Made by a program: the position numbers and the translations under genes. Below, piece by piece: positions 1 to 8,035 of a stretch of 40,414 nucleotides of DNA (position 1 is the first letter of the stretch; each line of letters begins with the position of its first letter). Source of the DNA: JAAZAI01 sp050942875 (GTDB taxonomy: Bacteria > Verrucomicrobiota > Kiritimatiellia > RFP12 > UBA3636); contig JBMNOD010000028.1 of the NCBI GenBank assembly GCA_050942875.1, positions 1-40,414 on the forward strand, read 5' to 3'. The notes beneath the pieces are model-generated. The model was not told where the DNA came from. It saw nothing but the letters and a program-made list of their open reading frames with translations, and searched no databases.

Positions 1-343
1 CCGCCTTGGCATCCAGCGCCCTGCCCGCCATGCCCTTCTTCTCCCACAGATCCCATTCGGCCAGGATGCGGTCCATCTTCTTCTTGCCATAGAGCAGACG
101 CATGCGCCGGAAAAGCTCCTGGTCGTCGACAAGCTGTGGCAACGGCACTTTCACAAGCATGTGGAAGTGGTTGTCCATCAAGGCGTAGGCGAGGACATCG
201 ACACCGGAGAATCCGGCGGCGGCGTTCATCAACCATTCAAGGCGGGGCTTTTCCTCAGCATCAAGCAGGAACCGCTGGCCGGAGATTCGGCTGATGACGT
301 GGTAGATCCCCTCGCCTTTCGCGAGAACTCGTGGAAGTCTCAT
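1..343 (-). CDS. REP-associated tyrosine (Y1/IS200-like) transposase, partial
   Basis: The first 114 residues of a gene that runs off the left edge. It begins MRLPRVLAKGEGIYHVISR and carries the HUH metal-binding motif in NHFHML (His59, His61), inside the typical run LAYALMDNHFHMLV. These are hallmarks of Y1 single-strand transposases of the RAYT group, which are single-copy chromosomal enzymes linked to short palindromic repeats. The catalytic tyrosine would lie beyond the edge. The start is supported by GAGGTG about 5 bases upstream. A hairpin motif sits upstream and recurs elsewhere in the window, which fits a RAYT with its repeats. That the enzyme moves those repeats is inference. Confidence 0.85.
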   Translation of the reverse strand, partial: MRLPRVLAKGEGIYHVISRISGQRFLLDAEEKPRLEWLMNAAAGFSGVDVLAYALMDNHFHMLVKVPLPQLVDDQELFRRMRLLYGKKKMDRILAEWDLWEKKGMAGRALDAKA

Positions 344-392
344 GGTGCACCTCTTTCGTTGGAATTGGACGCTTTGGATGGCGTTTGGGAGC

Positions 393-421
393 AGAATAAC
401 AGATGCGATTGGCTGGTGCAA
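393..421 (-). promoter_or_regulatory. Sigma-70-type promoter of the RAYT gene
   Basis: On the minus strand TTGCAC and TATTCT are separated by exactly 17 bases, about 50 bases upstream of the transposase start. Both boxes match the housekeeping consensus well. Seen in sequence; activity is inferred. Confidence 0.5.
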
Positions 422-427
422 GCACAA

Positions 428-450
428 AATAGGGGACAGACCCCTAAAAA
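428..450. repeat. GGGGACAGACCCC hairpin motif, copy 1
   Basis: AGGGG-ACAGA-CCCCT forms a 5-bp stem flanked by A-rich sequence on the left and AAAAA on the right. It lies between the convergent-in-series ends of phoR and the RAYT promoter. Because both strands have T-runs after the stem, it might also act as a weak bidirectional terminator. Related copies are at 24849-24861, 29337-29347, 29672-29682 and 40097-40109. Confidence 0.6.
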
Positions 451-484
451 TGGTCGAAACGGAAGGGCGCGGCTGGGGCGCGGG

Positions 485-2305
485 CTATTCCTCGGGCGGC
501 GGGCGGCGGGAAGGGAGGCGGAGGATGAAGGTGGTGCGTTCGCCGCGGCGGCTTTGGACGGCGACGTCGCCGCCGTGGATTTGGGCGATGTGCTTCACAA
601 TGGCCAAGCCGAGGCCGGAGCCGCCGAGGGCGCGGGCGCGGCCTTTGTCCACGCGGTAGAAGCGCTCGAACATGCGGTCGAGGTGCTCCGTCGGGATGCC
701 GTTGCCGTAGTCGGTCACACGGATCTCCACAACGCCGCCGACCTCGGCCGCGGAAATATCAATGCGCTTCGATTTCTCCGTCAGGCCGTACTTCGCGGCG
801 TTGTCGAGAAGATTCGCTACAGCCTGCTCCACCAACCCAGGAAGAATGACGGCTTCAAGATCCTCGGGGCAGTCCACGACGACTTCCGCCCCCGTCTCCT
901 CCAAGCGCTGGTGGCAGAGTTCCTGCGCTGCCGCAATCACCCCGGCGATGGAGGTTGGCGCAAGTTCCTCCTCCATCAGCCGTTCGCCGTTGCCTTCGAG
1001 GCTGGCGAGCAGCAGCAGGTCGTTGACGATGGCGTCCATCTGCCGCGCCTGGCGCATGATGATGGCGGCGTACTTGGCGCGAGCCTGCTCGTCTTCCGGG
1101 GCGGTGCGGGCGAGAAGCTCCGTGAAGCCGAGGATCGACGTGACGGGCGTGCGCAACTCGTGCGCGACGTTCCCGACGAACTCCTGGCGGATGGTTTCCA
1201 GCTTGCGCAGGCGCGTTGTGTCGGACAAGAGCAACAACAGACCCGTGCGCTGCCCGGCGCGGTCGTGCATGGGGGTGGCTATCGCATCGACGAGCGTCCG
1301 GCCCGCGGCGCCGAACCTCACCGTCGCCGCGACGGGTTCGCCGGAGCCGGACGCGCGGTAGAGCATGTCCACGACCTCGAGGTTTTCAATGCCGCGCTTC
1401 TTCTGCGGCGCAGGGGAGCCGGGCGGATCGAGGCCCAGGAGGCGCGCCGCGGCGGCGTTGCAGGTTTTGATTTGCAGGTCGTCGGTGAGCGCGACAATGC
1501 CGCTGGGGATGGACGCAAGGACCATCGAGGAAAACGCCCGTTCGGATTCCAGCGAGGCGATCTTCTCGTCGAGATGGTCCGCGGCGGAATTGAGCGCGGT
1601 GATGAGGAGGTTCATGTGCGGCGCATCCGACATCAGAGGGAGCCGCTTCATGGGCTCGCCTGCTCCGAGTGCGTGAAGCCCCTTCTCGATATCCGCGATG
1701 GGGCCGACGGCCCTCGCGGCCGACGAGTAGCTGGCGGCAAGGACAATTACGGCGAGGAGCGCCCCAAATCCGAACAAAAGGAGAATGTCGCTTCGTGAAA
1801 GGCTGGCGAGGTTCGCGACGGGGACGGCGACGCGGATGACGGTTCCGCCGTCGCCACCGGGGATCTGGCGGGCGAGATAGAGCATCGTCTTGCCATGGTC
1901 GGCGCTGTAGCGCCTGCTGATGCCCTCGCCTTTTCGGCGAGCCGCGACGACCTCGTGGCGATCCTCAAAGCGTCCGCCCGCCTCGGCGGCCTCGACGTCG
2001 CCAATCGGCTCCCCGTCGGCAAAGGCGATGGCGATGTGCCATTCGCCTTTGCGGCTGAGGCGCGCGACGACGTCACGCGCAGACTGCTCGGCGGCGGCGC
2101 GATCTTCAATGCCTGTAATCCCGAGCTCGGAAATCAGCAGGATGCGGGTGCGCAATGCATCGACATCCCGGTCGTAGAGGAAAGACGAGGCGGCGATCCA
2201 GACGATGAAGCCCACGAACACGCCGAGCGCAACGGCGGTGATCAAGTTGAGCTTGAACAGATGCCGGAGAATGGCGTTGCGTTCGGGTGCCGTGCTTGTC
2301 GTCAT
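485..2305 (-). CDS. phoR: Phosphate-regulon sensor histidine kinase PhoR
   Basis: 606 residues. Two membrane segments (about residues 15-40 and 178-200) bracket a periplasmic sensing region. A PAS-like segment follows (around ERAFSSMVLASIPSGIVAL). The phospho-acceptor is His382 in the H-box FVGNVAHELRTP, followed by the N-box (VANLLDNAAKYG), G1 (VTDYGNGI), F-box (MFERFYRV) and G2 (GGSGLGLAIVKH). Together they form a full HisKA-HATPase core. In the PhoR family the kinase phosphorylates PhoB when phosphate is low. The ATG is chosen because GGAAGG lies 7 bases upstream. It starts 2 bases after the phoB stop, as the last gene of the pst-pho operon. A longer in-frame reading exists upstream but lies inside phoB and is not coding. 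Confidence 0.93.
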   Translation of the reverse strand: MTTSTAPERNAILRHLFKLNLITAVALGVFVGFIVWIAASSFLYDRDVDALRTRILLISELGITGIEDRAAAEQSARDVVARLSRKGEWHIAIAFADGEPIGDVEAAEAGGRFEDRHEVVAARRKGEGISRRYSADHGKTMLYLARQIPGGDGGTVIRVAVPVANLASLSRSDILLLFGFGALLAVIVLAASYSSAARAVGPIADIEKGLHALGAGEPMKRLPLMSDAPHMNLLITALNSAADHLDEKIASLESERAFSSMVLASIPSGIVALTDDLQIKTCNAAAARLLGLDPPGSPAPQKKRGIENLEVVDMLYRASGSGEPVAATVRFGAAGRTLVDAIATPMHDRAGQRTGLLLLLSDTTRLRKLETIRQEFVGNVAHELRTPVTSILGFTELLARTAPEDEQARAKYAAIIMRQARQMDAIVNDLLLLASLEGNGERLMEEELAPTSIAGVIAAAQELCHQRLEETGAEVVVDCPEDLEAVILPGLVEQAVANLLDNAAKYGLTEKSKRIDISAAEVGGVVEIRVTDYGNGIPTEHLDRMFERFYRVDKGRARALGGSGLGLAIVKHIAQIHGGDVAVQSRRGERTTFILRLPSRRPPPEE

Positions 2306-2307
2306 GC

Positions 2308-3003
2308 CTACGCCTTCCAACGGTAGCCGACGCCACGAAGCGTCTCGATCATGGAGCCGCTTTCGCCGAGCTTGCGGCGCAGCCCGACGATCTGGACGTC
2401 CACGGCGCGATCGGTGACGGGGTAGTCCTCGCCATGGACGATGTCGACGATTTGCTTGCGGGTGAAGGCGATGCCGGGGCGGCGCAGGAAAAGCTCGAGC
2501 ATGCGAAACTCGCCGAGCGTCAGCGATATCTCCTCGCCGTCCACGGATGCGCGCATGCGCAGCGAATCGAGTTCGACGCCGCTGTCGCTGAGAATCTGCT
2601 TCGTCGAGGCATCCGTCGCCTCGCGATCCGCATAGCGACGCAGCACCGCGCGGACGCGCGCCGCGAGCACGTCGGCGCTGAAGGGCTTGGTGACGTAGTC
2701 GTCCGCGCCGATCTCGAGGCCGGCGACGATCTTGGCGTTTTCGCTGCGCGCCGAGACCATGATGATCGGGAGGTGGGCCGTGCGCGGCTCGGCGCGCAGG
2801 AGACGGCAGAAGGACAGGCCGTCGCGACCCGGGAGCATCAAGTCGAGCAGGACGAGCGCGGGCAGCGCGCGCGCGATGGAGGCCTCGGCCTCTTCGGCGG
2901 ACGTGCAGACGTCCACCTGGAAGCCTTCGTCTTCCAGGATGCATTTCTCAAGCTCGCCAATGTCGGGGTCGTCTTCAACGACCAGGATTCGCTGCTTTCG
3001 CAT
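2308..3003 (-). CDS. phoB: Phosphate response regulator PhoB (OmpR/PhoB family)
   Basis: 231 residues. The N-terminal receiver domain has the acidic pair in VVEDDPDIG, the phospho-acceptor Asp54 in LVLLDLMLPGRDG, and the conserved Lys in DDYVTKPF. The C-terminal winged-helix domain ends GLRRKLGESGSMIETLRGVGYRWKA, typical of OmpR/PhoB DNA-binding domains. It partners PhoR, encoded immediately downstream. An upstream in-frame ATG would add 11 residues, but GGGAGG lies 6 bases before the ATG used here. The gene overlaps the end of phoU by 29 bases, suggesting translational coupling. Confidence 0.93.
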   Translation of the reverse strand: MRKQRILVVEDDPDIGELEKCILEDEGFQVDVCTSAEEAEASIARALPALVLLDLMLPGRDGLSFCRLLRAEPRTAHLPIIMVSARSENAKIVAGLEIGADDYVTKPFSADVLAARVRAVLRRYADREATDASTKQILSDSGVELDSLRMRASVDGEEISLTLGEFRMLELFLRRPGIAFTRKQIVDIVHGEDYPVTDRAVDVQIVGLRRKLGESGSMIETLRGVGYRWKA

Positions 3004-3679
3004 GTGCGCCTCCCGTGACGTAGTTGTTGTTGCCATGCCGGATGATCAGGCCGTCGACGAGGTAGGCCACGTCTTCGGCGATGTTGGTGGCGTGGTCGCC
3101 GATGCGTTCGATGTCGCGCGCCATGCCGTGCACGAGGAAGAGCGCCCCGGCGTTTTCGGTGGTCTGTTCGGCGCGGGGGATGACGGCGTCGACGACCTGG
3201 AGGTTGAGCGCGTCGAGCTCGTCGTCGCGCTTGATGATCTCGACGGCTTTGAGGACGTCGAGGGAGAGCATGCATTCGAGGCTCTCGCGGAGCATCTCGG
3301 TGGCGAGGGCGCCCATCTGGCGGATCAAGTCCATCAGGTCGGTCTCGGGGTACTTCGCGAGGCGGCAGCCGCGGTCGGCGATGTTGGCGAGGATGTCGGC
3401 GATGCGTTCGAGGTCGTTGTTGATCTTCATGACGACGACGACGAAGCGCAGGTCTCGGGCGACCGGCTGGTGGAGGGCGAGGACCTTGAGGCACTCCTCC
3501 TCGATTTCGATCTCGCGCAAGTCGATCTCGCGGTCCGTTTCAATGATGCGGGCGAGCGTGGGGATGTCGTTTTGCGCGATGGCGGCGAAAACGGCGCCCA
3601 TCCGCTTCTCGATTTCGGCGGCGAGGGCAAGCAGACTGCGCTTGATGGCCTCGACCTCTCGCATGAAAATCTTGTTCAT
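2975..3679 (-). CDS. phoU: Phosphate transport system regulator PhoU
   Basis: 234 residues, the usual length for the family. It begins MNKIFMREVEAIKRSLLALA and contains the two PhoU helical repeats with their metal-cluster motifs (for example ETDREIDLREIEIEEECL and KRDDELDALNLQVV). GDHATNIAEDVAYLVDG near the end is a textbook PhoU motif. PhoU links Pst transporter status to PhoR. The start codon shares one base with the pstB stop, and GGGAGG lies about 9 bases upstream. The order pstB-phoU is conserved across bacteria. Confidence 0.95.
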   Translation of the reverse strand: MNKIFMREVEAIKRSLLALAAEIEKRMGAVFAAIAQNDIPTLARIIETDREIDLREIEIEEECLKVLALHQPVARDLRFVVVVMKINNDLERIADILANIADRGCRLAKYPETDLMDLIRQMGALATEMLRESLECMLSLDVLKAVEIIKRDDELDALNLQVVDAVIPRAEQTTENAGALFLVHGMARDIERIGDHATNIAEDVAYLVDGLIIRHGNNNYVTGGAHAKAANPGR

Positions 3680-4479
3680 CAGCCAAACCTCCCGGTGATG
3701 TAGTCCTCGGTGCGCGCCTGCTTCGGACGTGTGAAAAGCTGCTTGGTGTTGGCGAACTCGACGAGCTCGCCTTCGTAGAAGAAGGCGGTCATGTCGGAGA
3801 TGCGCGCGGCCTGTTGCATGTTGTGCGTCACAATGGCAATAGTGTACCGCCCTTTGAGCTGAAGTGCAAGCTCTTCGATGCGCGCCGTCGCCTTGGGGTC
3901 GAGGGCGGAGGTCGGCTCGTCCATGAGCAGCACCTCCGGCCGGATGGCGAGGGCGCGGGCGAGGCAGAGGCGCTGCGCCTGGCCTCCGGAGAGGCCGAGG
4001 GCGTTCGCGTCGAGGCGGTCCTTGACTTCGTCCCAGAGCGCGGCGTCGCGGAGGCTCTCCTCGACGATGTCGTCGAGCTCGCCCTTGGCGAGGCGGGCGT
4101 GCAGCCGCGGGCCGTAGGCGACGTTGTCGTAGATGCTCTTGGGGAAGGGGTTGGGCTTCTGGAAGACCATGCCGATGCGGCGGCGGAGTTCGGATTCGTC
4201 CACCTTGTCGCCGTAGACCTCCTCGCCGTCGAAGCGGAGCGAGCCGGCGACGCGGCAGCCGGGGATGAGGTCGTTCATGCGGTTGATGGCGCGCAGGAAG
4301 GTGCTCTTGCCGCAGCCGCTCGGGCCGATGATGGCCGTGACGAGGCCGCGCGTGATGCGGAGGTCGACCTTGCAGACGGCCTCGTGCGCGCGGTAGAAGA
4401 CGGAGAAGCCCTCGGCTTCGATGTGCACGTCGTTTGCGGCGGGCGGCGGGGTGGAAGCAGGGGTGGCGGGGTCGTTCAT
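3679..4479 (-). CDS. pstB: Phosphate ABC transporter ATP-binding protein PstB
   Basis: 266 residues. Walker A is GPSGCGKST (residues 52-60), the ABC signature is LSGGQAQRLCLARAL, Walker B is VLLMDEPTSALD, and the H-loop lies in IAIVTHNMQQA. The FQKPNPFPKSIYDNVAYGPR stretch is diagnostic for PstB. It powers high-affinity phosphate uptake with PstA/PstC. Alternative start: an ATG at 4515 overlaps the pstA stop as ATGA and has AAGG upstream, which would add 12 residues (MRRLAPTNGFRI). Translational coupling favours that longer form, while the first family-like residues begin after 4479. Function is certain; the start is not. Confidence 0.93.
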   Translation of the reverse strand: MNDPATPASTPPPAANDVHIEAEGFSVFYRAHEAVCKVDLRITRGLVTAIIGPSGCGKSTFLRAINRMNDLIPGCRVAGSLRFDGEEVYGDKVDESELRRRIGMVFQKPNPFPKSIYDNVAYGPRLHARLAKGELDDIVEESLRDAALWDEVKDRLDANALGLSGGQAQRLCLARALAIRPEVLLMDEPTSALDPKATARIEELALQLKGRYTIAIVTHNMQQAARISDMTAFFYEGELVEFANTKQLFTRPKQARTEDYITGRFG

Positions 4480-4511
4480 AATTCTAAATCCATTTGTCGG
4501 GGCAAGGCGCC

Positions 4512-5858
4512 TCATCCCTTGAGCTTGCTGGAAATCCTGGCGCGGAAGTGGATGGCGGCGATGTTGAGCGCCAGCACGATGAGCACGAGCGTCGCGGCCA
4601 TGCCGTACTGCACGTGGCGGATCTCGTCCACGGCCTCGTGCTCCGACACGAGGTTGTAGAGGTTCCAGGAGAGCGCCGGCGTCGGCGTCGTGAAGACCTG
4701 GCCCAGCCTGGGCGTCACGCCGACGCTCACGGCGGCGGTGAAGATGATCGGGGCGGTTTCGCCGGCGGCGCGCCCCATGCTGATGACGATGCCCGTGAGG
4801 ATGCCGGGCATCGCGGCGGGGAGGATGATCGTGACGATCGTCCGCCACTTGCTGGCGCCCAGCGCCAGCGCGCCTTCGCGGTAGGCCTGGGGCACGGCGG
4901 CCAGCGCCTCCTCCGAGGAGCGGATGACCGTCGGCAGCACGAGCAGCGCGAGCGTGAGCGCGCCGGCCGCGACGCTCTTGCCCGGGGAGACGCGCAGCGT
5001 GTTGATGAAAAACGCCAGGCCGAAGAGACCGAACACCACGCTCGGGACGCCCGCCAGCGTGTTGACGCACGAGCGCAGGAACCCGACGACAGGGCCTTCC
5101 TTGGCATATTCATGAAAATAAATGGCCGCGACGATGCCCAGCGGCACCGCCAGCAGCATCGCGCCGATCGTCAGGTAGATCGTGCCGACGACCTCGGGGC
5201 CGATGCCGCCGAAGAAGTGGGCGTCGATCGACTTGTCCGTGAGGAAGCGCGGGTAGAACTCGATCCGCGGATTCAGCAGCGACTTGGGGTCTTCTTCGAG
5301 GATCGCGAACATCGGCGCCAGCGCCGTGCCCTCGAACTGTTGCGCGCGCGGCGTGCGCACCTTCACGGCGGCGTCGCCCGAGTAGTCCCACGTCTCGGCG
5401 TAGAGGAGCTTGTCGAGCGATTTCTTCGCCTGGTCCCAGCGCGTCTTGCCGTAGCGGCTGCGCGTCATCGCCGGCAGCGGCTCGCCGGGAAGCGGGCCGA
5501 GGAGCTGGGCGAGCAGGCCGCGCACCTCGCGCCCCGCCTTGCGGAGCTGGCGCGCCTGGGCGCCCGTGCGCCCCTCCATCTCCGCATCGAAGCGCTCCAG
5601 CGCATCGTAGATCGGCCGTCGCGCGCGCTCGACGCGCGCGATCTCCGCCTTCACGGCCTCGACGTCGCCTCGGCCGAACTGGTCGAGCATCATCTTGCGG
5701 AATTCGACCGTGCCACGGAAAACATAGGCGCTGACGCCCTTGACGAAAACCGGCGCGACGACGAGCAGCAGGAAAAACGCCATCGCGGCGACGGCCGTGC
5801 AGGCGGCGACGGTGAAACAACGGTCAAGGCGACGGCGGCTTCGGATGCTTCGCTTCAT
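4512..5858 (-). CDS. pstA: Phosphate ABC transporter permease PstA, long form
   Basis: 448 residues, versus about 280-300 for the short PstA. A first membrane segment (about residues 17-40) is followed by a roughly 190-residue hydrophilic extension. The permease core then starts near GTIYLTIGAMLLAVPLGIVAAIYFHEYA. The core contains the EAA-loop signature (AYREGALALGASKWRTIVTIILPAAMPGI) and GRAAGETAPIIFTAA, a diagnostic PstA motif. Long PstA proteins with such an insert are known from other bacteria. The role of the extension is not established here. The start has GGGGGGAG just upstream and follows the pstC stop, which it nearly abuts. Confidence 0.93.
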   Translation of the reverse strand: MKRSIRSRRRLDRCFTVAACTAVAAMAFFLLLVVAPVFVKGVSAYVFRGTVEFRKMMLDQFGRGDVEAVKAEIARVERARRPIYDALERFDAEMEGRTGAQARQLRKAGREVRGLLAQLLGPLPGEPLPAMTRSRYGKTRWDQAKKSLDKLLYAETWDYSGDAAVKVRTPRAQQFEGTALAPMFAILEEDPKSLLNPRIEFYPRFLTDKSIDAHFFGGIGPEVVGTIYLTIGAMLLAVPLGIVAAIYFHEYAKEGPVVGFLRSCVNTLAGVPSVVFGLFGLAFFINTLRVSPGKSVAAGALTLALLVLPTVIRSSEEALAAVPQAYREGALALGASKWRTIVTIILPAAMPGILTGIVISMGRAAGETAPIIFTAAVSVGVTPRLGQVFTTPTPALSWNLYNLVSEHEAVDEIRHVQYGMAATLVLIVLALNIAAIHFRARISSKLKG

Positions 5859-5859
5859 C

Positions 5860-6822
5860 TCACTCCCCCCTCAGACGGCGCTTCTGCGCCGCGACGATCC
5901 GTTCGGCGAGGATGCTCGAAGCGAAGCCAATGAGCAACAGGCAGAGCCCCATTGCAAACAAGACGTGATAGTGGGACGAACCGGTCATCTGGTCCGCCTC
6001 GCCCATGTCGCCGGCGATCGTCGCGGTGAGCGTGCGAACCGGCTGCGTGATGTCCCAAAACGGCTTGGGAATCTGCGCGGCGTTGCCCGAGGCCATCCAG
6101 ACGACCATCGTCTCGCCCAGCGCCCGCATCGTGCCCAGCAGAATCGCCGAGAGGATGCCGCTGGAAGCCGCCGGGATGACGACCCGGAACAGCGTCTCCG
6201 CGCGGGTCGCGCCCAGCGCGTAGCTGCCCTCGCGAAGCTCGCGGCCGACGGCCTGGAGCGCGTCTTCCGAGACGCTGACGATCGTCGGCAGCGCCATCAT
6301 GCCCAGGACGAGCGACGCCGTCAGCGCGTTGGCGCCGCTGTCGATGCGGATCCACGCGCCGTCGCCGCCGATGCGCTGGAGCCAGGGGGCGAGCACGGCC
6401 AGCGCAAAAAAGCCATAGACCACGGACGGCACGGCGGCGAGCATTTCAACCGTGGGCTTCAAAAACTGACGGACCTTGAACGGCAGGATGTCGCTCAGGC
6501 AGACCGCCGCGAAAACGCCGATGGGCACGGCGAAAAGCACGGCGGTGACCGTCACCAGGAAGCTACCGTAGAAGATCGCCGCCGCGCCGAACTCGGCCGG
6601 TTCGCGCGTGGGGTACCAGGACGTCGAAAAGAAGAACTCCCGGAAGCCGTGCTCGCGGAAGAACGGCAGCGCATCGTAGGCGATGAAGCCGATGATCGCC
6701 AAAACGGCGAGCGCCGCCACCGAGGTGATGGCGAGCAGCGCGCCGCGGCTTGACATCTCCGCCAGGCGGCGGCGCACCGCCGCCCGGGAGGAGATGGTGA
6801 TGGTTTTCCTTTCAGCCTGCAT
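5860..6822 (-). CDS. pstC: Phosphate ABC transporter permease PstC
   Basis: 320 residues with about six membrane helices, the first at about 29-55. Diagnostic motifs are FFREHGFREFFFSTSWYPT, SVVYGFFALAVLAPWLQ, the EAA loop (ELREGSYALGATRAETLFRVVIPAASSGI) and GTMRALGETMVVWMASGNA. It forms the membrane channel with PstA. The ribosome-binding site at this ATG is weak, but the N-terminal length is normal for the family. Confidence 0.93.
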   Translation of the reverse strand: MQAERKTITISSRAAVRRRLAEMSSRGALLAITSVAALAVLAIIGFIAYDALPFFREHGFREFFFSTSWYPTREPAEFGAAAIFYGSFLVTVTAVLFAVPIGVFAAVCLSDILPFKVRQFLKPTVEMLAAVPSVVYGFFALAVLAPWLQRIGGDGAWIRIDSGANALTASLVLGMMALPTIVSVSEDALQAVGRELREGSYALGATRAETLFRVVIPAASSGILSAILLGTMRALGETMVVWMASGNAAQIPKPFWDITQPVRTLTATIAGDMGEADQMTGSSHYHVLFAMGLCLLLIGFASSILAERIVAAQKRRLRGE

Positions 6823-6854
6823 CGCGAGGGTTTTAGCCTACAAAAAACCGTTCC

Positions 6855-6872
6855 GTCGTCTTTTCCGACGAC
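6855..6872 (-). promoter_or_regulatory. Small hairpin directly after pstS
   Basis: GTCGTC and GACGAC form a 6-bp stem starting at the last base of the pstS stop codon. On the minus strand a TTTTTT tract follows about 10 bases after the stem. It could act as a leaky terminator or 3' stabiliser, giving more pstS than pstCAB message, as is common for binding-protein genes. Role inferred. Confidence 0.4.
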
Positions 6873-7711
6873 TATTTCTTGGACGGCACCGGGACGAAGC
6901 CGATCTCCTCGACCATCGCCGCGCCTTCCTTCGAGGTGATGAGCCCGAGGAACCTGGCGGCAAGGCTGTCCGCGGCCGGCTCGCCGTTCGTGAACATGAA
7001 CAGCTCGCGGTTGATCGGGTACGTCTTGTCGAGAACGGTCTCGACGGAGGCTTCGACGCCGCCGACCTTCACGGCCTTGACCGTGTCGTCGAGGAACCCG
7101 ATGCCGACGTAGCCGATGGCGCCTTCCGTCTTCTGGACGCGCTGGCGGACCGCGCCGTTGCTGCCGGTGTACTCCGCCGTCTGGACGACCTTGTTCCCCT
7201 TGCCGACGACGAGCTCGGCGAAGGTCTCGTAGGTGCCGCTGTTCGTGTCGCGGCTGATCACGACGATGGGCTTGTCGAACCCGCCGACTTCCTTCCAGTT
7301 CGTGACCTTGCCGGTGTAGATGTCGCGAATCTGCTCGATCGTCAGGTCGCCGACCTTGTTGGAGGGATGGACGATGACCGGCAGGGCGTCGTAGGCGGCG
7401 ACATGGGCGACGGGCTTGACGCCCTTCGCCTCCATGGCCTCCTTCTCGGCGGACTTGAGGTTGCGGGAGAGGTTGGCGATGTCGCACGTGCCGTTGAGCA
7501 GGGCCTTGGCTCCGTTGCCGCTGCCCGACTCGCTGACCGTGATGTTGATGGTGGAATCCTGGCGCATCAGGTGTTCCGCGAAGGCCTTGGCGATCGGACC
7601 GACCGTCGTGGAGCCATCGAGGGTGAGGGTGTTCGAAGCCGCGGCTCCGAGCGAGAGGCCGCCGGCGAGAACCGCGGCCAAAATGGACTTACGAATGTTT
7701 GAGTTGTTCAT
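6872..7711 (-). CDS. pstS: Periplasmic phosphate-binding protein PstS
   Basis: 279 residues. A signal peptide (MNNSNIRKSILAAVLAGGLSLGAAASN) precedes the mature start. Phosphate-contacting segments include LDGSTTVGPIAKAF, SESGSGNGAKALLNGTCDIANLSR and VISRDTNSGTYETF, all typical of PstS. It captures phosphate and delivers it to PstCA. An in-frame ATG 57 bases upstream is rejected because AAGGAAGG lies 6-13 bases before this ATG and the upstream residues are a low-complexity KPKQTNKQTQ stretch. It is the first gene of the operon, and a candidate Pho box lies about 75-110 bases upstream. Confidence 0.94.
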   Translation of the reverse strand: MNNSNIRKSILAAVLAGGLSLGAAASNTLTLDGSTTVGPIAKAFAEHLMRQDSTINITVSESGSGNGAKALLNGTCDIANLSRNLKSAEKEAMEAKGVKPVAHVAAYDALPVIVHPSNKVGDLTIEQIRDIYTGKVTNWKEVGGFDKPIVVISRDTNSGTYETFAELVVGKGNKVVQTAEYTGSNGAVRQRVQKTEGAIGYVGIGFLDDTVKAVKVGGVEASVETVLDKTYPINRELFMFTNGEPAADSLAARFLGLITSKEGAAMVEEIGFVPVPSKK

Positions 7712-7728
7712 GGTATTCCTTCCTTGGG

Positions 7729-7747
7729 TTTGTTTGTTTGTTTGTTT
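7729..7747. repeat. Tetranucleotide repeat in the pstS leader
   Basis: About five TTTG units (plus strand), reading CAAA on the transcript strand, sit between the Pho-box region and the pstS ribosome-binding site, followed by a T/C-rich run. Such tracts are slippage-prone, and length changes would alter the leader of pstS. Confidence 0.7.
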
Positions 7748-7784
7748 TGGTTTTTTTCTTTGCAACACCAGTTAACCATAAACT

Positions 7785-7823
7785 TGTTAGTCCCCAACAA
7801 CCCCTTTGTTAGATTTTGGTTAG
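7785..7823 (-). promoter_or_regulatory. Candidate Pho box upstream of pstS
   Basis: On the minus strand, CTAACC (7818-7823), CTAACA (7807-7812) and CTAACA (7785-7790) start 11 and 22 bases apart, so all lie on the same DNA face. A related GTTAAC is at 7771-7776. An 11-bp phased direct repeat of a TTAACA-like hexamer is the pattern bound by PhoB/PhoP-type regulators. Assignment to PhoB is inferred. Confidence 0.5.
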
Positions 7824-7946
7824 GATTTCTGTAAAACAGGGGAAACAGACTCCCCCCTCCAAAAACCCCTGATCCCCAACACCCGCCCCTTTGATGAGCG
7901 GCAACGATGTTGACGCATCGGTTGACGCATCCACCGCAAGAACGGG

Positions 7947-7975
7947 TTGACGATGCGGCGCAAAAGGTTTAAAAT
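7947..7975 (+). promoter_or_regulatory. Sigma-70-type promoter for the GH16 cluster
   Basis: TTGACG and TAAAAT separated by exactly 17 bases, about 60 bases before the GH16 start. Two direct copies of GTTGACGCATC (7909-7919 and 7921-7931) lie just upstream and might be activator sites. Sequence match is strong; activity inferred. Confidence 0.6.
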
Positions 7976-7989
7976 CCATGTCAATCAAT

Positions 7990-8000
7990 TGGCAATGCCA
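7990..8000. promoter_or_regulatory. Candidate operator downstream of the GH16 promoter
   Basis: TGGCA-A-TGCCA is a perfect inverted repeat, extended by a second TTGGCAA at 8001-8007. It starts about 15 bases after the -10 box, where a repressor could block transcription of the carbohydrate cluster. The regulator is not in the window. Confidence 0.4.
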
Positions 8001-8035
8001 TTGGCAATAATGAAATTCCGAGGAAAGGGAAAAAC

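Noticed and set aside
161..1798. Long plus-strand reading frame opposite phoR
   Set aside because: It is the antisense of a clear histidine kinase; its Ala/Arg/Gly-rich content and lack of motifs reflect high GC, not coding.
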